Assembly: GCF_963966145.1 (NCBI RefSeq) | Contig: NC_091054.1 | Coordinates: 14,570,001-14,634,000 of the forward strand | Reading direction: 5' to 3' | Source of the DNA: Tenebrio molitor | Taxonomy: Eukaryota; Arthropoda; Insecta; Coleoptera; Tenebrionidae | Length of the DNA: 64,000 nt | In this document: in pieces, positions 20,835 to 31,274 of the stretch | Numbering within the stretch: position 1 is the stretch's first letter | How the letters are laid out: each line of letters starts with the position of its first letter | Program-made: the position numbers and the translations under genes | Notes under the pieces: generated by a model | What the model saw: only the letters and a program-made list of their open reading frames with translations | The model's database searches: none | Told to the model about the DNA's origin: nothing

Positions 20835-23800
20835 TTATTCCCCACCCCTCTCCTTCTCTATCCTTTCCCTCCTCTTCCATACCTCTTTCATCCATCCTAT
20901 CTCTCTTCCGTCTTCGTTCAGTATTTCTCCCCGTTGCTTTTCCTCCCTTTCTCTCATTTCACCGCATCCTCTCCACATGTGCTCGATCGTCTCTCTCTCC
21001 TCACGGCACATCCTGCACATTCTTTCCTCCTCCTCCATCCAGTACTTGTTTTCTCTCTCTTCGTTCCCACATCTAAATCTCGCCATCATTTTCCTTTCTT
21101 TCGTGCTCTCTCTCCCCAGATACACCGGAACATCCTCTGTCACGCACCTTTCATACTCCCTGTTGTACCTCGCTTCTCTGATTCTCTCCCTTCTCTCTTG
21201 CTTGTCCGTATCTCTGTCCCTCTCGCTCAGCTCCGCACACATCCATCTTCCTTCCGCTCTCATTCTTTCCACTTCCTCGCTGGCATACCCGTTCCTCCTA
21301 CAGTACTTCTCTCTCTCCTTCTCATCCGCGCTCTTTTTCTTTTCTCTATAGCACTCAGTCAGTATCCTGCATTCTTCCCTTCCGCCCATTCTGTCCTCGA
21401 ACTTTGCCGCTCTCTTTCCCGCTTTTACTCTCAGCTTGCTCCTCTTGCACTCTTCCCTCACTATGTACCCTGGTGTTTCTCTGTCCACTCCTAGCACCCA
21501 TCTCAAATATTTCTCTTGCACCCTCTCCACCTCCTCCCGTTCCTTCCATCCCCATATCTCTGCTCCGTACATCAGCACGCTCTCCACCATGCTCTCGAAC
21601 ATCATCATTCTCCTCCCGAACTCGCCTCCCCACATTCTCTCTCCTATTCCCCACACACATCCAACTACCTTGTTCGCCTTCCTCACTACCTCTCTCACTT
21701 GCGCCCTGACTGTGGCTCTCTCGTTGAAGGTGTAGCCCAGGTACTTAAACTCGCTCACTCTTTCTATCTTGCTTTCTTCCCACTTCCACTCGCTCTCCTC
21801 ATTCTTCCTCTTTCTCTTGCTGAACACCATCATTTTCGTCTTCTCTACATTCATTTCCAGCTTTTTCTTTCTCACATACTTTTCCAGGTTCCTCATCATT
21901 TCTTTCATCTCTCTCTCACTCTTTGCCACAATCACCATGTCGTCCGCAAACGCCAGGCTCCATACTTTCTCCCTACCCACTACAACCCCCCCCGCCTGCG
22001 CTTTCTTCAACATTTCGTCCACATCCGCTACGTATATCGTGAACAGCAGGGAACTGAGCGGGCAGCCCTGTCTCACTCCCTTTGTTGTCTCAAACCATTC
22101 GCCCTCTTTCTCTCCCACCTTCACCTTGTTCCTCGTTCTCGCATATATCTCCTCGACCTTCCGCACCAGCCATTCACTTATTCCTCTTTCTCTCATACAT
22201 TCAAACATTTTCACTCTGTCAACCTTGTCGAACGCCGCCTTGAGGTCTATGAACAATGCGTACATCCTCCCCCCTTTCTTCCTCAATTCGTTCCTTGCTA
22301 AATGGTCCAGGATGTACACATTGTCCACAGTACCCCTTCCCTTTCTGAACCCTGCCTGACTAAGCGGCAACACTCCCTTTTCCTCGATTTCCCTCTTCAT
22401 CCTTTCGCTCAAAACAGACGCATACAACTTATACCCCGTGTTCAGGAGAGTTATTCCTCGGTAGTTTTCCGCTCTATTTTTCTCGCCTTTTTTAAAAATT
22501 GGGCAGATTACGCCTTCTCTCCAGTCCTCCGGGAATCCATCTCCTCTCCATACCCCATTCATCAGTTCCACCATTCTCTCTACCATTCTTTCAGTCCCAT
22601 ACATCCACGCTTCATTTTGCACCCCGTCCCATCCCGGTGCCTTTCTCTTTTTCAAGTATCTTATGTGTCTTCCCACCTCCTCCGCTGTGATTTCTGTTTC
22701 CTCCATCACCGTCTGCTTCTCTTTCCTTTGTGTTCCCACCTTTCCTTCTTCTTTCCTCCCTTCCAGCAGTTTCATGAAGTACTCTTCCCATTCTTGTATT
22801 GTTATTTTCTCGCTCACTGGTTCCTTTTTCTTCCTCTCTCTGTTTATGTATTTCCACACCTCCCTCTCTGTTCTTATTTCTTTTATCTCTTTCTCCTCCC
22901 TTTCCCTCTTCTGCTTCTTCTTCTCTCTACATCTCTCTCTGTATCTTCTTTTCGCTTCTAGGAATCTGCTTCTGTCAATTTTGTTCCTCCTCCATCCTCT
23001 CAACGCCTTTACCACTTCCCTCTTTGCTTGCTCACATTCTCTGTCCCACCATCCATTTTTCTTTCCTGCCCCTTTTGCTCCCCTTACTATCACCTCCTTT
23101 TTCTTCGTCGCTTTCTCGATCACTTCCTTTAGCTCTGTCACCATCTTCTCTATTTCCTGCTCCTTGAATGTTGCTTCTTCCAGTCTCCTCCTGTACTCTT
23201 TCACTCCATGTTCACTCCACACTTTTACTATCACCTTCTTCTCCTCCTCTCTCATTTCTCCCTTTTCCTTTTCTTCTTGGTTCGTTCCCTCTATGGTAAT
23301 TTCTAGAGGGAGATGGTCGGAGTCCACTCTTTCTCCCACTTTGAACTCTTTCACTCTCTCCCATGCTGCCTCATTTACTACTGCGTAGTCTATGACTGTT
23401 TCCCCCCTGCTGCCTACGTATGTCACTTCCCCTTCCTCATCCCCTCGTTTATTCCCGTTCAGCACTTCCCATCCATTTTCTTCTATCCACTCTATCAGCC
23501 TCTTCCCCTCTGCATTTTCCACTTTGTCTTTCGTTTTTCTTCTCCCATCCCCTTTCTCTTCTTCCCAATTTCTGGCTCCTCTCTCTCCAATTTTCCCGTT
23601 AAAATCACCCCCTAACAGCATGCATTCTTCCCTGTCCATCTTCATTGTGTTCTCGACCCGTCTTGTTGTTTTCCTCATCTCCTTGCTATATACTGTTACT
23701 ATTTTCCACCATTCGTTATCTATATGAACGTTTCTTTCCATGTATCCTTCTTCTTCCCCCTTTTCTTTTTGTTTCTCTTCAATTCCCAACTTCACCCCTG

Positions 23801-24095
23801 TCATTATTCCCCCTGCAGCTCTTCCTCTTTTTCTTTCTCTTTTTGCCCATTGTCCTTCCCATTTGTATTCTTTCGGTAGCGTCCTTTCTACTTTTTCCCA
23901 GCTCTGTTTCTCCACCCAAGTCTCCACCAGTCCCACTACCTCGAATTGTCGTACATTGTCCCAAAATTCATCCCCTCTTTTTCTTAATCCCGCTACGTTC
24001 CAATATAATACTTTTGCTCCTTTCCTCCCTTTCGTACCTTGTTTCTCTTGTTCCCCTTTGTGCTTTCCTTCCGTTTTCCCTTTTTTTTTGTCCAT
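20835..24095 (-). CDS. LINE ORF2: endonuclease-reverse transcriptase, intact 1086 aa
   Basis: Single open frame from ATG at 24095. Residues about 25-270 are the endonuclease (LYWNVAGL, GLVETWVE, LLGGDFNGKIG, VIDYAVVNE, DSDHLPLEI). The RT lies at roughly 490-800: LKKRKAPGWDGVQNEAW, NYRGITLLNTGYKL, GFRKGRGTVDN, FIDLKAAFDKVDR, RQGCPLSSLLF and FADDMVIVA. The C-terminus has a CRMC-x8-H-x4-C zinc motif near residue 1020. No stop or frameshift is seen, so catalytic protein could still be made although ORF1 is damaged. Lys, Glu and Arg dominate, following the strand purine bias. Clade was not settled from the sequence alone. Confidence 0.9.
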   Translation of the reverse strand: MDKKKGKTEGKHKGEQEKQGTKGRKGAKVLYWNVAGLRKRGDEFWDNVRQFEVVGLVETWVEKQSWEKVERTLPKEYKWEGQWAKRERKRGRAAGGIMTGVKLGIEEKQKEKGEEEGYMERNVHIDNEWWKIVTVYSKEMRKTTRRVENTMKMDREECMLLGGDFNGKIGERGARNWEEEKGDGRRKTKDKVENAEGKRLIEWIEENGWEVLNGNKRGDEEGEVTYVGSRGETVIDYAVVNEAAWERVKEFKVGERVDSDHLPLEITIEGTNQEEKEKGEMREEEKKVIVKVWSEHGVKEYRRRLEEATFKEQEIEKMVTELKEVIEKATKKKEVIVRGAKGAGKKNGWWDRECEQAKREVVKALRGWRRNKIDRSRFLEAKRRYRERCREKKKQKREREEKEIKEIRTEREVWKYINRERKKKEPVSEKITIQEWEEYFMKLLEGRKEEGKVGTQRKEKQTVMEETEITAEEVGRHIRYLKKRKAPGWDGVQNEAWMYGTERMVERMVELMNGVWRGDGFPEDWREGVICPIFKKGEKNRAENYRGITLLNTGYKLYASVLSERMKREIEEKGVLPLSQAGFRKGRGTVDNVYILDHLARNELRKKGGRMYALFIDLKAAFDKVDRVKMFECMRERGISEWLVRKVEEIYARTRNKVKVGEKEGEWFETTKGVRQGCPLSSLLFTIYVADVDEMLKKAQAGGVVVGREKVWSLAFADDMVIVAKSEREMKEMMRNLEKYVRKKKLEMNVEKTKMMVFSKRKRKNEESEWKWEESKIERVSEFKYLGYTFNERATVRAQVREVVRKANKVVGCVWGIGERMWGGEFGRRMMMFESMVESVLMYGAEIWGWKEREEVERVQEKYLRWVLGVDRETPGYIVREECKRSKLRVKAGKRAAKFEDRMGGREECRILTECYREKKKSADEKEREKYCRRNGYASEEVERMRAEGRWMCAELSERDRDTDKQERRERIREARYNREYERCVTEDVPVYLGRESTKERKMMARFRCGNEERENKYWMEEEERMCRMCREERETIEHMWRGCGEMREREEKQRGEILNEDGREIGWMKEVWKRRERIEKERGGE

Positions 24096-24188
24096 CTACC
24101 CTTTTCTTTATCCTTTGTCCATTTCCGTTGTCTCCCTTTCCTCCATCTCCTCTTCCTACATCTACTGAAAAACCTCCAGTCTCCCCTT

Positions 24189-24975
24189 TTATTCATTCCA
24201 TCTCATCTGCACCCCCTCTATGGTTATTTTCATGTACCCAACTTTTAGATCTTTCCCTTGTCTCCTTTCTTCTCTGGCAATGGCTCGTATTTTTTTCTGT
24301 ATTTCCCTTTCCTTCTTTGTGAGGTCGTTGTCAATAAATATTTTCTCTGTTGCCCTATTTCCTATCAATTTTCCTTTCTGCTTCATTACCTTCTCTTTCC
24401 CACTCCACTCTTCCATTTGCACTAGTATTTGGTCCTTGTTTATGTTGTAGCAATCTTTAACTTTCGCTTCCCCTATGTTTTCTTTTATAAACTTTTCTAC
24501 TTCCTCTCTGCTCTGCTGCTTGCTACTTCCCTCACTTCTCCATCCCGTTATCACTATTTATTTTTCCTTCTTCTTCTTTCTTCATTCTCCATTTTCGTTT
24601 CCAGCCATGCTACTCTCTCAGACATGTTGTTTTTCTCCTCCTCCCATTTCTTTTCTTTATTCTTAAATTCTTCCCTTAGTTGTTCTATTTCTCTCTTGAC
24701 ATCCTGATTCTCTTTTCTCAGCTCCTTTATTTCCTCTGTAATTTCCTTTTCACTTCCTCCAGCTTTTCCAATATCTTTTCCATTTCCCTGCCTAATTTCT
24801 TCTCCACTTCCGGTGACCTTGCGGTTTTTTTACTTGTCCCAAATACCTCTTCCTCCTCCTCCTCTTCTTGTCTTCCTGTCTTTCCTTTTCCCGTTCTTTT
24901 CCTTTTTTTCTTGTCTTCCTGGGACGCCTCCCCCCTTCCTTGGCTAAAAGAACGGTTTCTGCTTCCCTCGCTCAT
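24189..24975 (-). pseudogene. LINE ORF1 (coiled-coil RNA-binding protein), frameshifted
   Basis: Three consecutive frames together give an ORF1p-like protein. These are a basic, Ser-rich N-terminus from 24975 (MSEGSRNRSFSQGRG), a coiled coil of charged heptads (KENQDVKREIEQLREEF), and a C-terminal domain from about 24554 (VITGWRSEG, then DLTKKEREIQKKIRAIAREE, KVGYMKITIEG). The last pattern resembles the RRM plus C-terminal domain of L1-like ORF1p. Breaks near 24735 and 24555 disrupt it. ORF2 begins 93 bases after its stop. Confidence 0.7.
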
Positions 24976-25200
24976 AGGCTTGCTCTTTACCTCCTAGATG
25001 TCGCCGTTTTCCGTTTGTTTAACCTTCTCTTCTTGGGTGTTTCCTTCCTCACCACACCGCTCCGCCTCTTCCTACCTTGCTTCGCTGATCTCTTGCTTGC
25101 TTGCTTCGCTGATCTCTCTTATTTTTCTATACCTTTACTACTTTTCCACTTCACTCTCTTAGCTCGTTTTCTGCCACGTGTAGCTCGCTTCGTCGGTAAT

Positions 25201-26388
25201 ACGTTTTAGTCTAAATTCTTTGGCTTCAATGGCCAGAACGCGTCTGACAAAGAGTGATTTAGGATTATCAGAGTTTACTATGCGTTCCTCGTAACCCTTT
25301 TTAGCTAGTTTTATTTGTTTTGATAGGGTGTTAGACAGCTTTCTGTGAGATTCATAATCCTCAATGGATAAGGATCTTCTAAACTTTTGCCATAGAGATT
25401 TTTTTTGCCTTATTAATGCGAAAATTTTGGGATTCAACCAAGGCTTCGAAGGATTAGTTATGTACGTTTTGGAAACTGAACACTTGATCTGCCATATGAG
25501 CAACATATTGCGAAACTTATGCCAGTTATCGTCCAAAGAGTCAGAAGAAAGCTCGTTTTCCCAGTCAACTGATGAAAGCAAATGATTGAGCTTATCAAAA
25601 TCGAGGAATGTTTTCGTAACAGATGTTTTCTTAGGGGAGATGCTGATGGCAACTTGGATATTAAACTCTAGCAGAACATGATCGGATTTCCCCACCGGTG
25701 GTAGATAATTCAGGTAAGTCGCAAGATCAGGATTAGAAATGAAAATTAAATCAAGCAGACTAGGGTTTTGTCCACTTCTAAACCGAGTGCATTCCTGAAC
25801 AAATTGCGTAGCATGAGTGTTCAGTAGAAAATCAACCAGAGGAGCATCTGCAGAAGAAAACCGGGAATCAAAACAAAGAGGCCACGTCAGGTTTGGTAAA
25901 TTGAAATCGCCAGCTACAATAACATTTTTATATTTAAGAAACAGATTGGTGAGGAAGAGAAATATCTCGTGGTCACATTCTATAAGGGAGTTCGGCGGAC
26001 GATGGACACACCCGATAACCAATGAAAAGTTATTTAAGGTTATCAACAAAAATATTCCCTCGGAACTGTGAAAAGTGCACGGCAGTATATTGACCTTAAA
26101 CTGACAGAAAACCGAGTCCATAAGGTAAACGCAAACACCTCCACCCCTGGAACCGACTCTATCACGACGATAGACGGTGTAGCCCGGTAGGTTGACAAGA
26201 GAGTCGTCGTGATACTCACTAAGCCACGTCTCAGTAACCAAGACAATATGGGGCGAACCAGAAAGTACATTAGTTAAGAGCTCGTCAAATTTAGCTACCA
26301 AACTATTTAAGTTTGAATAATAACAATTCCAGTTGTTGAGACATGACAGAGGATTTCCACAAGAATTCGGCACTCGGGACAATGGTTG
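25201..26388 (-). pseudogene. LINE ORF2, endonuclease part
   Basis: Apurinic/apyrimidinic-type endonuclease that nicks target DNA. Motifs seen are NCYYSNLNSL, VLVTETWLSE, VAGDFNLPNLTW, LDLIFISN and GKSDHVLLEF, covering catalytic N, E, D/N and SDH. A linker region follows. The frame is the same as ORF1 and separated from it only by TAG-CAA-CCA. No ATG occurs until after the ETW motif. The nested LINE cuts the coding sequence at the target duplication 25201-25219. Confidence 0.8.
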
Positions 26389-27517
26389 CTATCGGACAGC
26401 GAGGATGTCTTGCTTTAGCTTGTCTATGGAAGTCCTGCAAGCGGGACACCCAGTATCCCAAGCAGCATGTGCTACATCAAGGTTCAGATTTTTAGATTTA
26501 TTTAAACGGACACAGTTGATGCATTTCAGGGTCTCGGACTTGCAGGACTTCACATCATGATCCAAAGAGCACCTGGAACAAGAGCGAACGTTAGAGCAGC
26601 TTCGCGAAGAGTGGTTGAAATCGTTGCAATTGAAACAGCGACTCACCTCTAAAGCATCGTAAACCACACAGTGGTCGTAGCCCACAACAAGTCCACCTCG
26701 CTTCATAACAGTTTCGTAAGCAAGACGATCAATTTCCAGAATAGCTTGAAAAACATCCGGCCTTTTCTTGGTGGGAAAAACTCTAATAACACGACAGTGA
26801 GAATCTAGATTAAATATAGAACCATTCATTTTGACAACGTACTCCACAAGGCTAGCGTAGTCTTCATCAGAATAATTTTGAGTGAGACCCACAATTTTAA
26901 TTCGCGGATTTAATCCCTTTACTTCACTAACGACATAATTTTCTACAAGTTTCTCAGTAGCAATGTTCTTTAAGCGTACATGATCTTCAGAAGACGAACA
27001 ACCGACCAGTACACCCCCACCGCGTAAATCTTTTACTTTCCTAATGTGTAACTGCGAGTCCAGCGGATTTACCTTTTTCGTGAGATCGGACTTGGTAATG
27101 GTCGAACTCTGAGTGGAATCTTTAGGCTTGATAATGATAGCGGGATCAGTTTTATTCTTTACAATGGCTTTTAAATGTGGTATCAGTATGAGAAGGTTTT
27201 GGTAATGTAGCCTTAGCGAATTTCGAAAAGTCATCTCTGAGACCGCCAAACACATCTTTCAAATTTCCAAGGATCTCATTATATTTTGTGTCCAGAAACT
27301 TTAGCAAACCATCGTGATCAATTGAGAAACAGCTGTTGTTACAACTTTCACATTTCCAATTAAGGCCCGCGACAGAATTAAGATATTGACAGACTTTTAT
27401 GGAGATGCTGACGCATTTATGGTGGAAACTGCGATTACAGATGCCGGAACACCGAACAAGATGTCCAGTATCATCACTTGAAAAAGCGCCCTGACAGACA
27501 CCGCAAGTGGTAGGCAT
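26389..27517 (-). pseudogene. LINE ORF1 protein with PHD finger and zinc knuckles, frameshifted
   Basis: The 5' part (27517-27152) encodes a PHD-type finger: CGVCQGAF, CSGICNRSFHHKC and WKCESCNN. The 3' part (27255-26389) encodes an RNA-binding-like region and then knuckles CFNCNDFNHSSRSC and CSRCSLDHDVKSC plus a further CINC. The two parts overlap in different frames, so one indel near 27160-27250 splits what was probably one protein of about 370 residues. It would bind element RNA. It ends with TAG at 26389-26391; see the possible readthrough into ORF2. Confidence 0.75.
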
Positions 27518-27699
27518 ATTGCAAAGCGATTTAAGATCAAGACAGTGCTGAAAGGATCACACTGTTCCCTTATGGGAAGATTGCAAGTTGGTAAACTTAA
27601 GTTCAGTAGGCGACCCGATTGATAATAATAAATACTGAGGAAACTCAAAATAATGGAAACCCGAAGTTAATCGCCTCCCAGCAAAGAAACAAAGAGCTG

Positions 27700-28266
27700 T
27701 TAGCTTTGTTTTCATGGTTACATTAAAGTGACAAAAGCCCGAATCCCCGAATTATCACTAAACTAGAAGGAAGGTAATGTGTTGCCTAGAAACAGTTTAT
27801 AGCGGGCCATTTACATTAGGAAAATATTACAAAAATCGCTCTCAGCACTTGTACGCTATTTTTTTGAAATCAAGTGTACCTCTTCTGTGCGCCTCAAACA
27901 AATTCATGAATATGATGTTCAATAAAACTGCCCCCTAATCTATTTCATTAATAATGTCTGGAATCGTTTTAATGTCGGTAATACTTGAACATTCGAATTT
28001 TGAAACCACCATCTCTGGTTTCTTGACATTTACTTAACCTAAAAAATCCACGCTCATATTTTATCATTTTGTATACAAGTTCAGTTACGCGATTGAACGA
28101 TCTGAATTGCGGTTATTTTAATATGAATGCTTTGGCTTAAAGATTTGTTAAATTTTGTTCCATACATTGATAGCATGACACAATGAACGATGCCACTCGA
28201 TTACCTAGGCCTATTGTTATTGTTATTGTATCATGCCTAGGCCTAGTAAAAATTTGTTTCACAGTC
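27700..28266. other. AT-rich intergenic
   Basis: No gene recognised. A short palindromic pair CCTAGGCCTA ... GCCTAGGCCTAG lies around 28204-28247 separated by TTATTG repeats. Confidence 0.4.
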
Positions 28267-28597
28267 TATAGTCCAAGTCCAATTTTTACCCTTTTGCGAT
28301 GACGTCATTTTCTAGTAACTTCACGTATGTTTGAACTAGGATCAGAAACAAATTTGAATTGATCATAAATAACTATAATGTTTCAAATTTGTTGACAATT
28401 GCTTCGAAAGGTTATGTTTGTAATCAATGTAATAAGTGAAAGAAATTAAAAATTGTCAAATTGACAGGAGCATAAAATAACCTCAAAGTGACCAAAGGTG
28501 CCTTTTTTTTGTTTTTTTCTATTTCTGTCGTTTCAATAAAGAGAAAGCGAGGAAGGAAATCGTGACGTCACCTCAAAAGGGTAAAAATTGGACTATA
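28267..28597. mobile_element. TA-type MITE, 331 bp
   Basis: Inverted ends TATAGTCC...AATTTTTACCCTTTTG at both sides, followed by GATGACGTCA / GGTGACGTCA inside. The left end has a 6 bp duplication (AGTCCA). No coding capacity. Confidence 0.75.
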
Positions 28598-28662
28598 GGA
28601 CTGGTTTACAAATCTATGAGGGGCATGATGACCAACTCAATAGACCGGGACCAACGGCTTAA

Positions 28663-29521
28663 GGATGAACTGGAGTAACATTGAAAAATGGCGAAAATTA
28701 CTTAAAATTGGTATAATAGTCCTTTCATCCAAATTTAAAAAAATTTGATCGAGGAATTTTAAAGTTATTTCCTTTTACTGTAGGGACACTTCCATTGCGT
28801 CCACTAAAATTTTATTGCGCTTAAAAGTTAAAAACCCCCCGATTCTACAATCTACACCATTGATTCCATAATGACTCATAAAATTTTATTGGGTACAATG
28901 GAAGTGTTCGAGTGTTCCTACTATAAAGTTTCGGGATATTTTACACGTGTTCTTATGAGAAATCGAGCAATGGTCGCATAAAAAGTGATAAAAAACATAT
29001 TTCAAAATGGCCAATTTTTCTTAAATTTTTCACACATAAAGTATCGATATCGTAGAATTTTCTAATGAATTTACAAAAAAAAGTTGGTCGAGGATTTTCC
29101 ATGTAATCGCTAATTATATGTGGAAAAACACGGTTTTTGAGGTTATGTATCTGTTTTAATTTCAATAAAAGTGAACAAAATGCATATACATAATTGACGT
29201 CGGGATGCAACATTACACTCATATCGCACGTTTTACTACAGTTACGTTAAGAATAAGAACTTTAACAGAAATCAATGAAAATTGAAATTCACTGTGCTTC
29301 TGTTTACTTTCACGTACAGTCTTAGTCAAAAGATTGTAAAATCACATTTAAGTAATTATCTAAATATCAAGAAAATACACACAAAATTTACTTGCAACTC
29401 ATTACAATTCGTTTCCAAAAATTAAAAACTTTTTTTTTAATATTGATTTCTCGTAATAAACGTTTCATAGCATTATAAGAATTCCGCAACTTTTTGCTGA
29501 GATTGTTACTCCAGTTCATCC
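28663..29521. mobile_element. TTAA-flanked non-autonomous element, copy 1
   Basis: Ends GGATGAACTGGAGTAACA are inverted and flanked by TTAA at 28659-28662 and 29522-29525. A related copy in opposite orientation is at 45639-46652. TTAA duplications are typical of piggyBac-type elements, but no transposase is present and the ends do not start CCC, so the superfamily is only a suggestion. Confidence 0.75.
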
Positions 29522-29601
29522 TTAACGTGACTTCCGAATCACGAGATAGAATATAGCCTTTTTAGAATAAAGCAATAGATAGGGATAACTAAATTATTGT
29601 A

Positions 29602-29884
29602 CAGCATGATCAACAATGACTGAGTCTGTTGACAATCAAACAATTGAAAAATATTGGCTTTTTTTGTTCCGTAATTGGCACTGACCGGATGTTTTATCGC
29701 AACACGACATTAAAAAAAATGTAGGTTAAATCGGTTTATTCTATTACAAAAATGAACCTTTGATGGTGAATTTCAAATGTGCCTGTCAAAACTGACAACC
29801 GGAAATGCGTTTAGATTACAGTGGTACCAAAATCATTCAAATTTTCATTTTTACCAACAGATTCAGTCATTCTTGATCACGCGA
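29602..29884. mobile_element. TA-type MITE (CAGCGTGATCAAG ends), short copy
   Basis: Left CAGCATGATCAACAATGACT and right AGTCATTCTTGATCACGCG are inverted. The same family is at 34659-35313. Internal text from TTGGCACTGACCGGATGTTT onwards is shared by both copies. Confidence 0.7.
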
Positions 29885-30427
29885 TATTTTGTGTTTTCGT
29901 ATTTTTCAAAACTAACAACCCTAATTTCGGATCTTACTTTTTTGAGAACTGTTGTTGCAAAATATTTTCAAGTCCAGGGCAAATTGCCAAAAATGCAGAT
30001 ATTAAATATTCAATTTTTCCAAGCAGATATTCTTCTGTAGTATCTTTTTAAAATAAATAAATGAGATTTGATAAAACTTCAGAAAAATCGTAATTTTTTA
30101 GATCAGGTAGGTACTGTGGACTTATTTCTGCATAGCTGCCCATATCATCGTTAAACTGGTAAATTGAAAAACGAGTTTTACACCTGATACGGTATTTAAG
30201 AAAAAATTAAGAGAAAGTAAATTAAGATTGAATCCAAATATCATAACACAAGATAATTTTACGAAATTCTTAAAGGTTGCCAGAAAAAACCGGAAAAAAT
30301 TTCAATCTAATAGATAATGCAATTGTAACGACAAAAAAATATGATTGAATTTAACTTGTTTTACAAGAATGTGATTTTCTGGTTTAGGGTTACATCACAA
30401 CGCGTGGACCGCACCTCGACAGATTTG
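29885..30427. other. Upstream region of cuticle gene 1
   Basis: From about 30270 the sequence is shared with the other four cuticle genes (GGTTGCCAGAAAAAACCGG, later ACAAGAATGTGATTTTCTGG), so it probably contains regulatory DNA. Upstream of that nothing was recognised. Confidence 0.45.
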
Positions 30428-30486
30428 TATAAAAACTGACAACCACCACCGATAAGGCACACTTGAACCATAACAACCAAGAAAAC
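30360..30486 (+). promoter_or_regulatory. Core promoter of cuticle gene 1
   Basis: TATAAAAA at 30428-30435 lies 59 bp before the ATG. A conserved block follows with ATAAGGCACACT, the likely initiation region about 30 bp downstream of the TATA. The block ACATCACAACGCGTGGACC just upstream recurs in the other copies. Confidence 0.75.
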
Positions 30487-31274
30487 ATGGCATTCAAAGT
30501 AAGTACTGTCTACAGCGTGTCCAAAATAATTGTGGGTGACTAGTGTAAGTGTCTAATTTAAATTTTTTCCAGTTTGTTGCTTTCGCCGCTCTTTTCACCG
30601 TGGCCCGTGCAGGCATTGCCTCTTACGCCGCCGCCCCCGCCCTATCTTACGCCGCTGCCCCCGCCGTCTCCTATCACGCACCCATCGCCAGAGCCGTCGC
30701 TCCTGCCATCTCTTACGCCGCACCGATCGCCAGAGCTGTAGCTCCCGTCGCTTACGCCGCCCCCGTCGCTAAAGCCGTCATTGCTCAACCCTTCTCCCCA
30801 GCTCACTACGACTTCGGTTACGCCGTCAACGACCCTCACACCGGAGACAGCAAGACCCAACAGGAGTCCCGCCGTGGAGATGTCGTCCAAGGAGCTTACT
30901 CTCTGGTGGACTCTGACGGCACAAGACGTGTTGTGGAGTACGTCGCCGATCCCATCAACGGCTTCAACGCTGTCGTCCGCAAAGAACCTCTCGCCGTCAA
31001 AACTGTGGCTCCAGTAGCTACCGCAATCGCCGCTCCAGTAGCCAGGATCGCCGCCCCCGTGGCTAGGATTGCTGCTCCAGCTGTAGGATTGGGATACAGC
31101 GGTTTGGGATACGCCGGTGGTTTGGGTTACTCCTCCGGTTTAGGATACGCTAGCGGTTTGGGATACGCCGGCGGTTTGGGATACAGCGGCTTGGGATACG
31201 CCGGTGGTTTAGGTTACTCTTCCGGTTTGGGTTACGCCTCTGGATTGGGCTATTCCAAAGCCCTCCTCCACTAA
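30487..31274 (+). CDS. RR-2 cuticular protein, array copy 1
   Basis: Secreted structural protein of cuticle that binds chitin; about 237 residues. Exon 1 (30487-30498) encodes only MAFK and is followed by GTAAGT; exon 2 is 30573-31274. Residues 1-17 (MAFKFVAFAALFTVARA) are the signal peptide. Then come AAPA-type repeats and the RR-2 chitin-binding domain at about 82-142 (HYDFGYAVNDPHTGDSK, GTRRVVEYVADPINGFNAVV). The C-terminus is built of GLGY repeats and ends SKALLH. Copy 1 lacks the GVGY motifs of the other copies and has the shortest tail. AATAAA follows at about 31320. Expression with its four paralogues is expected from the shared promoter. Confidence 0.93.

Larger units (their letters stand above)
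20706..25200 (-). mobile_element. Nested purine-rich LINE, about 4.5 kb, with 19 bp target duplication
   Basis: Inserted in ORF2 of the surrounding LINE and flanked by the identical 19-mer acgttttagtctaaattct (20687-20705 and 25201-25219). It has a 5' UTR (25200-24976), ORF1, ORF2 and a 3' UTR ending without a poly(A) run. The coding strand is extremely purine-rich, so the + strand appears as long pyrimidine tracts. Both ends and the duplication are visible, so this is a full-length insertion. Confidence 0.9.
18995..27700 (-). mobile_element. CR1/Jockey-group LINE (PHD-finger ORF1), split by a nested LINE
   Basis: Minus-strand order is ORF1 (27517-26389), ORF2 endonuclease (26388-25201), the nested LINE (20706-25200), ORF2 reverse transcriptase (20686-19063), then a 3' tail of AAT repeats at about 18990-19010. 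The upstream limit near 27700 is approximate and no target duplication was found. Frameshifts in ORF1 and ORF2 show it is a decayed copy. Confidence 0.8.

Noticed and set aside
20934..25209. Many + strand open frames rich in Ser, Leu, Phe and Pro
   Set aside because: They are shadows of the purine-rich minus-strand LINE; low complexity and no domains.
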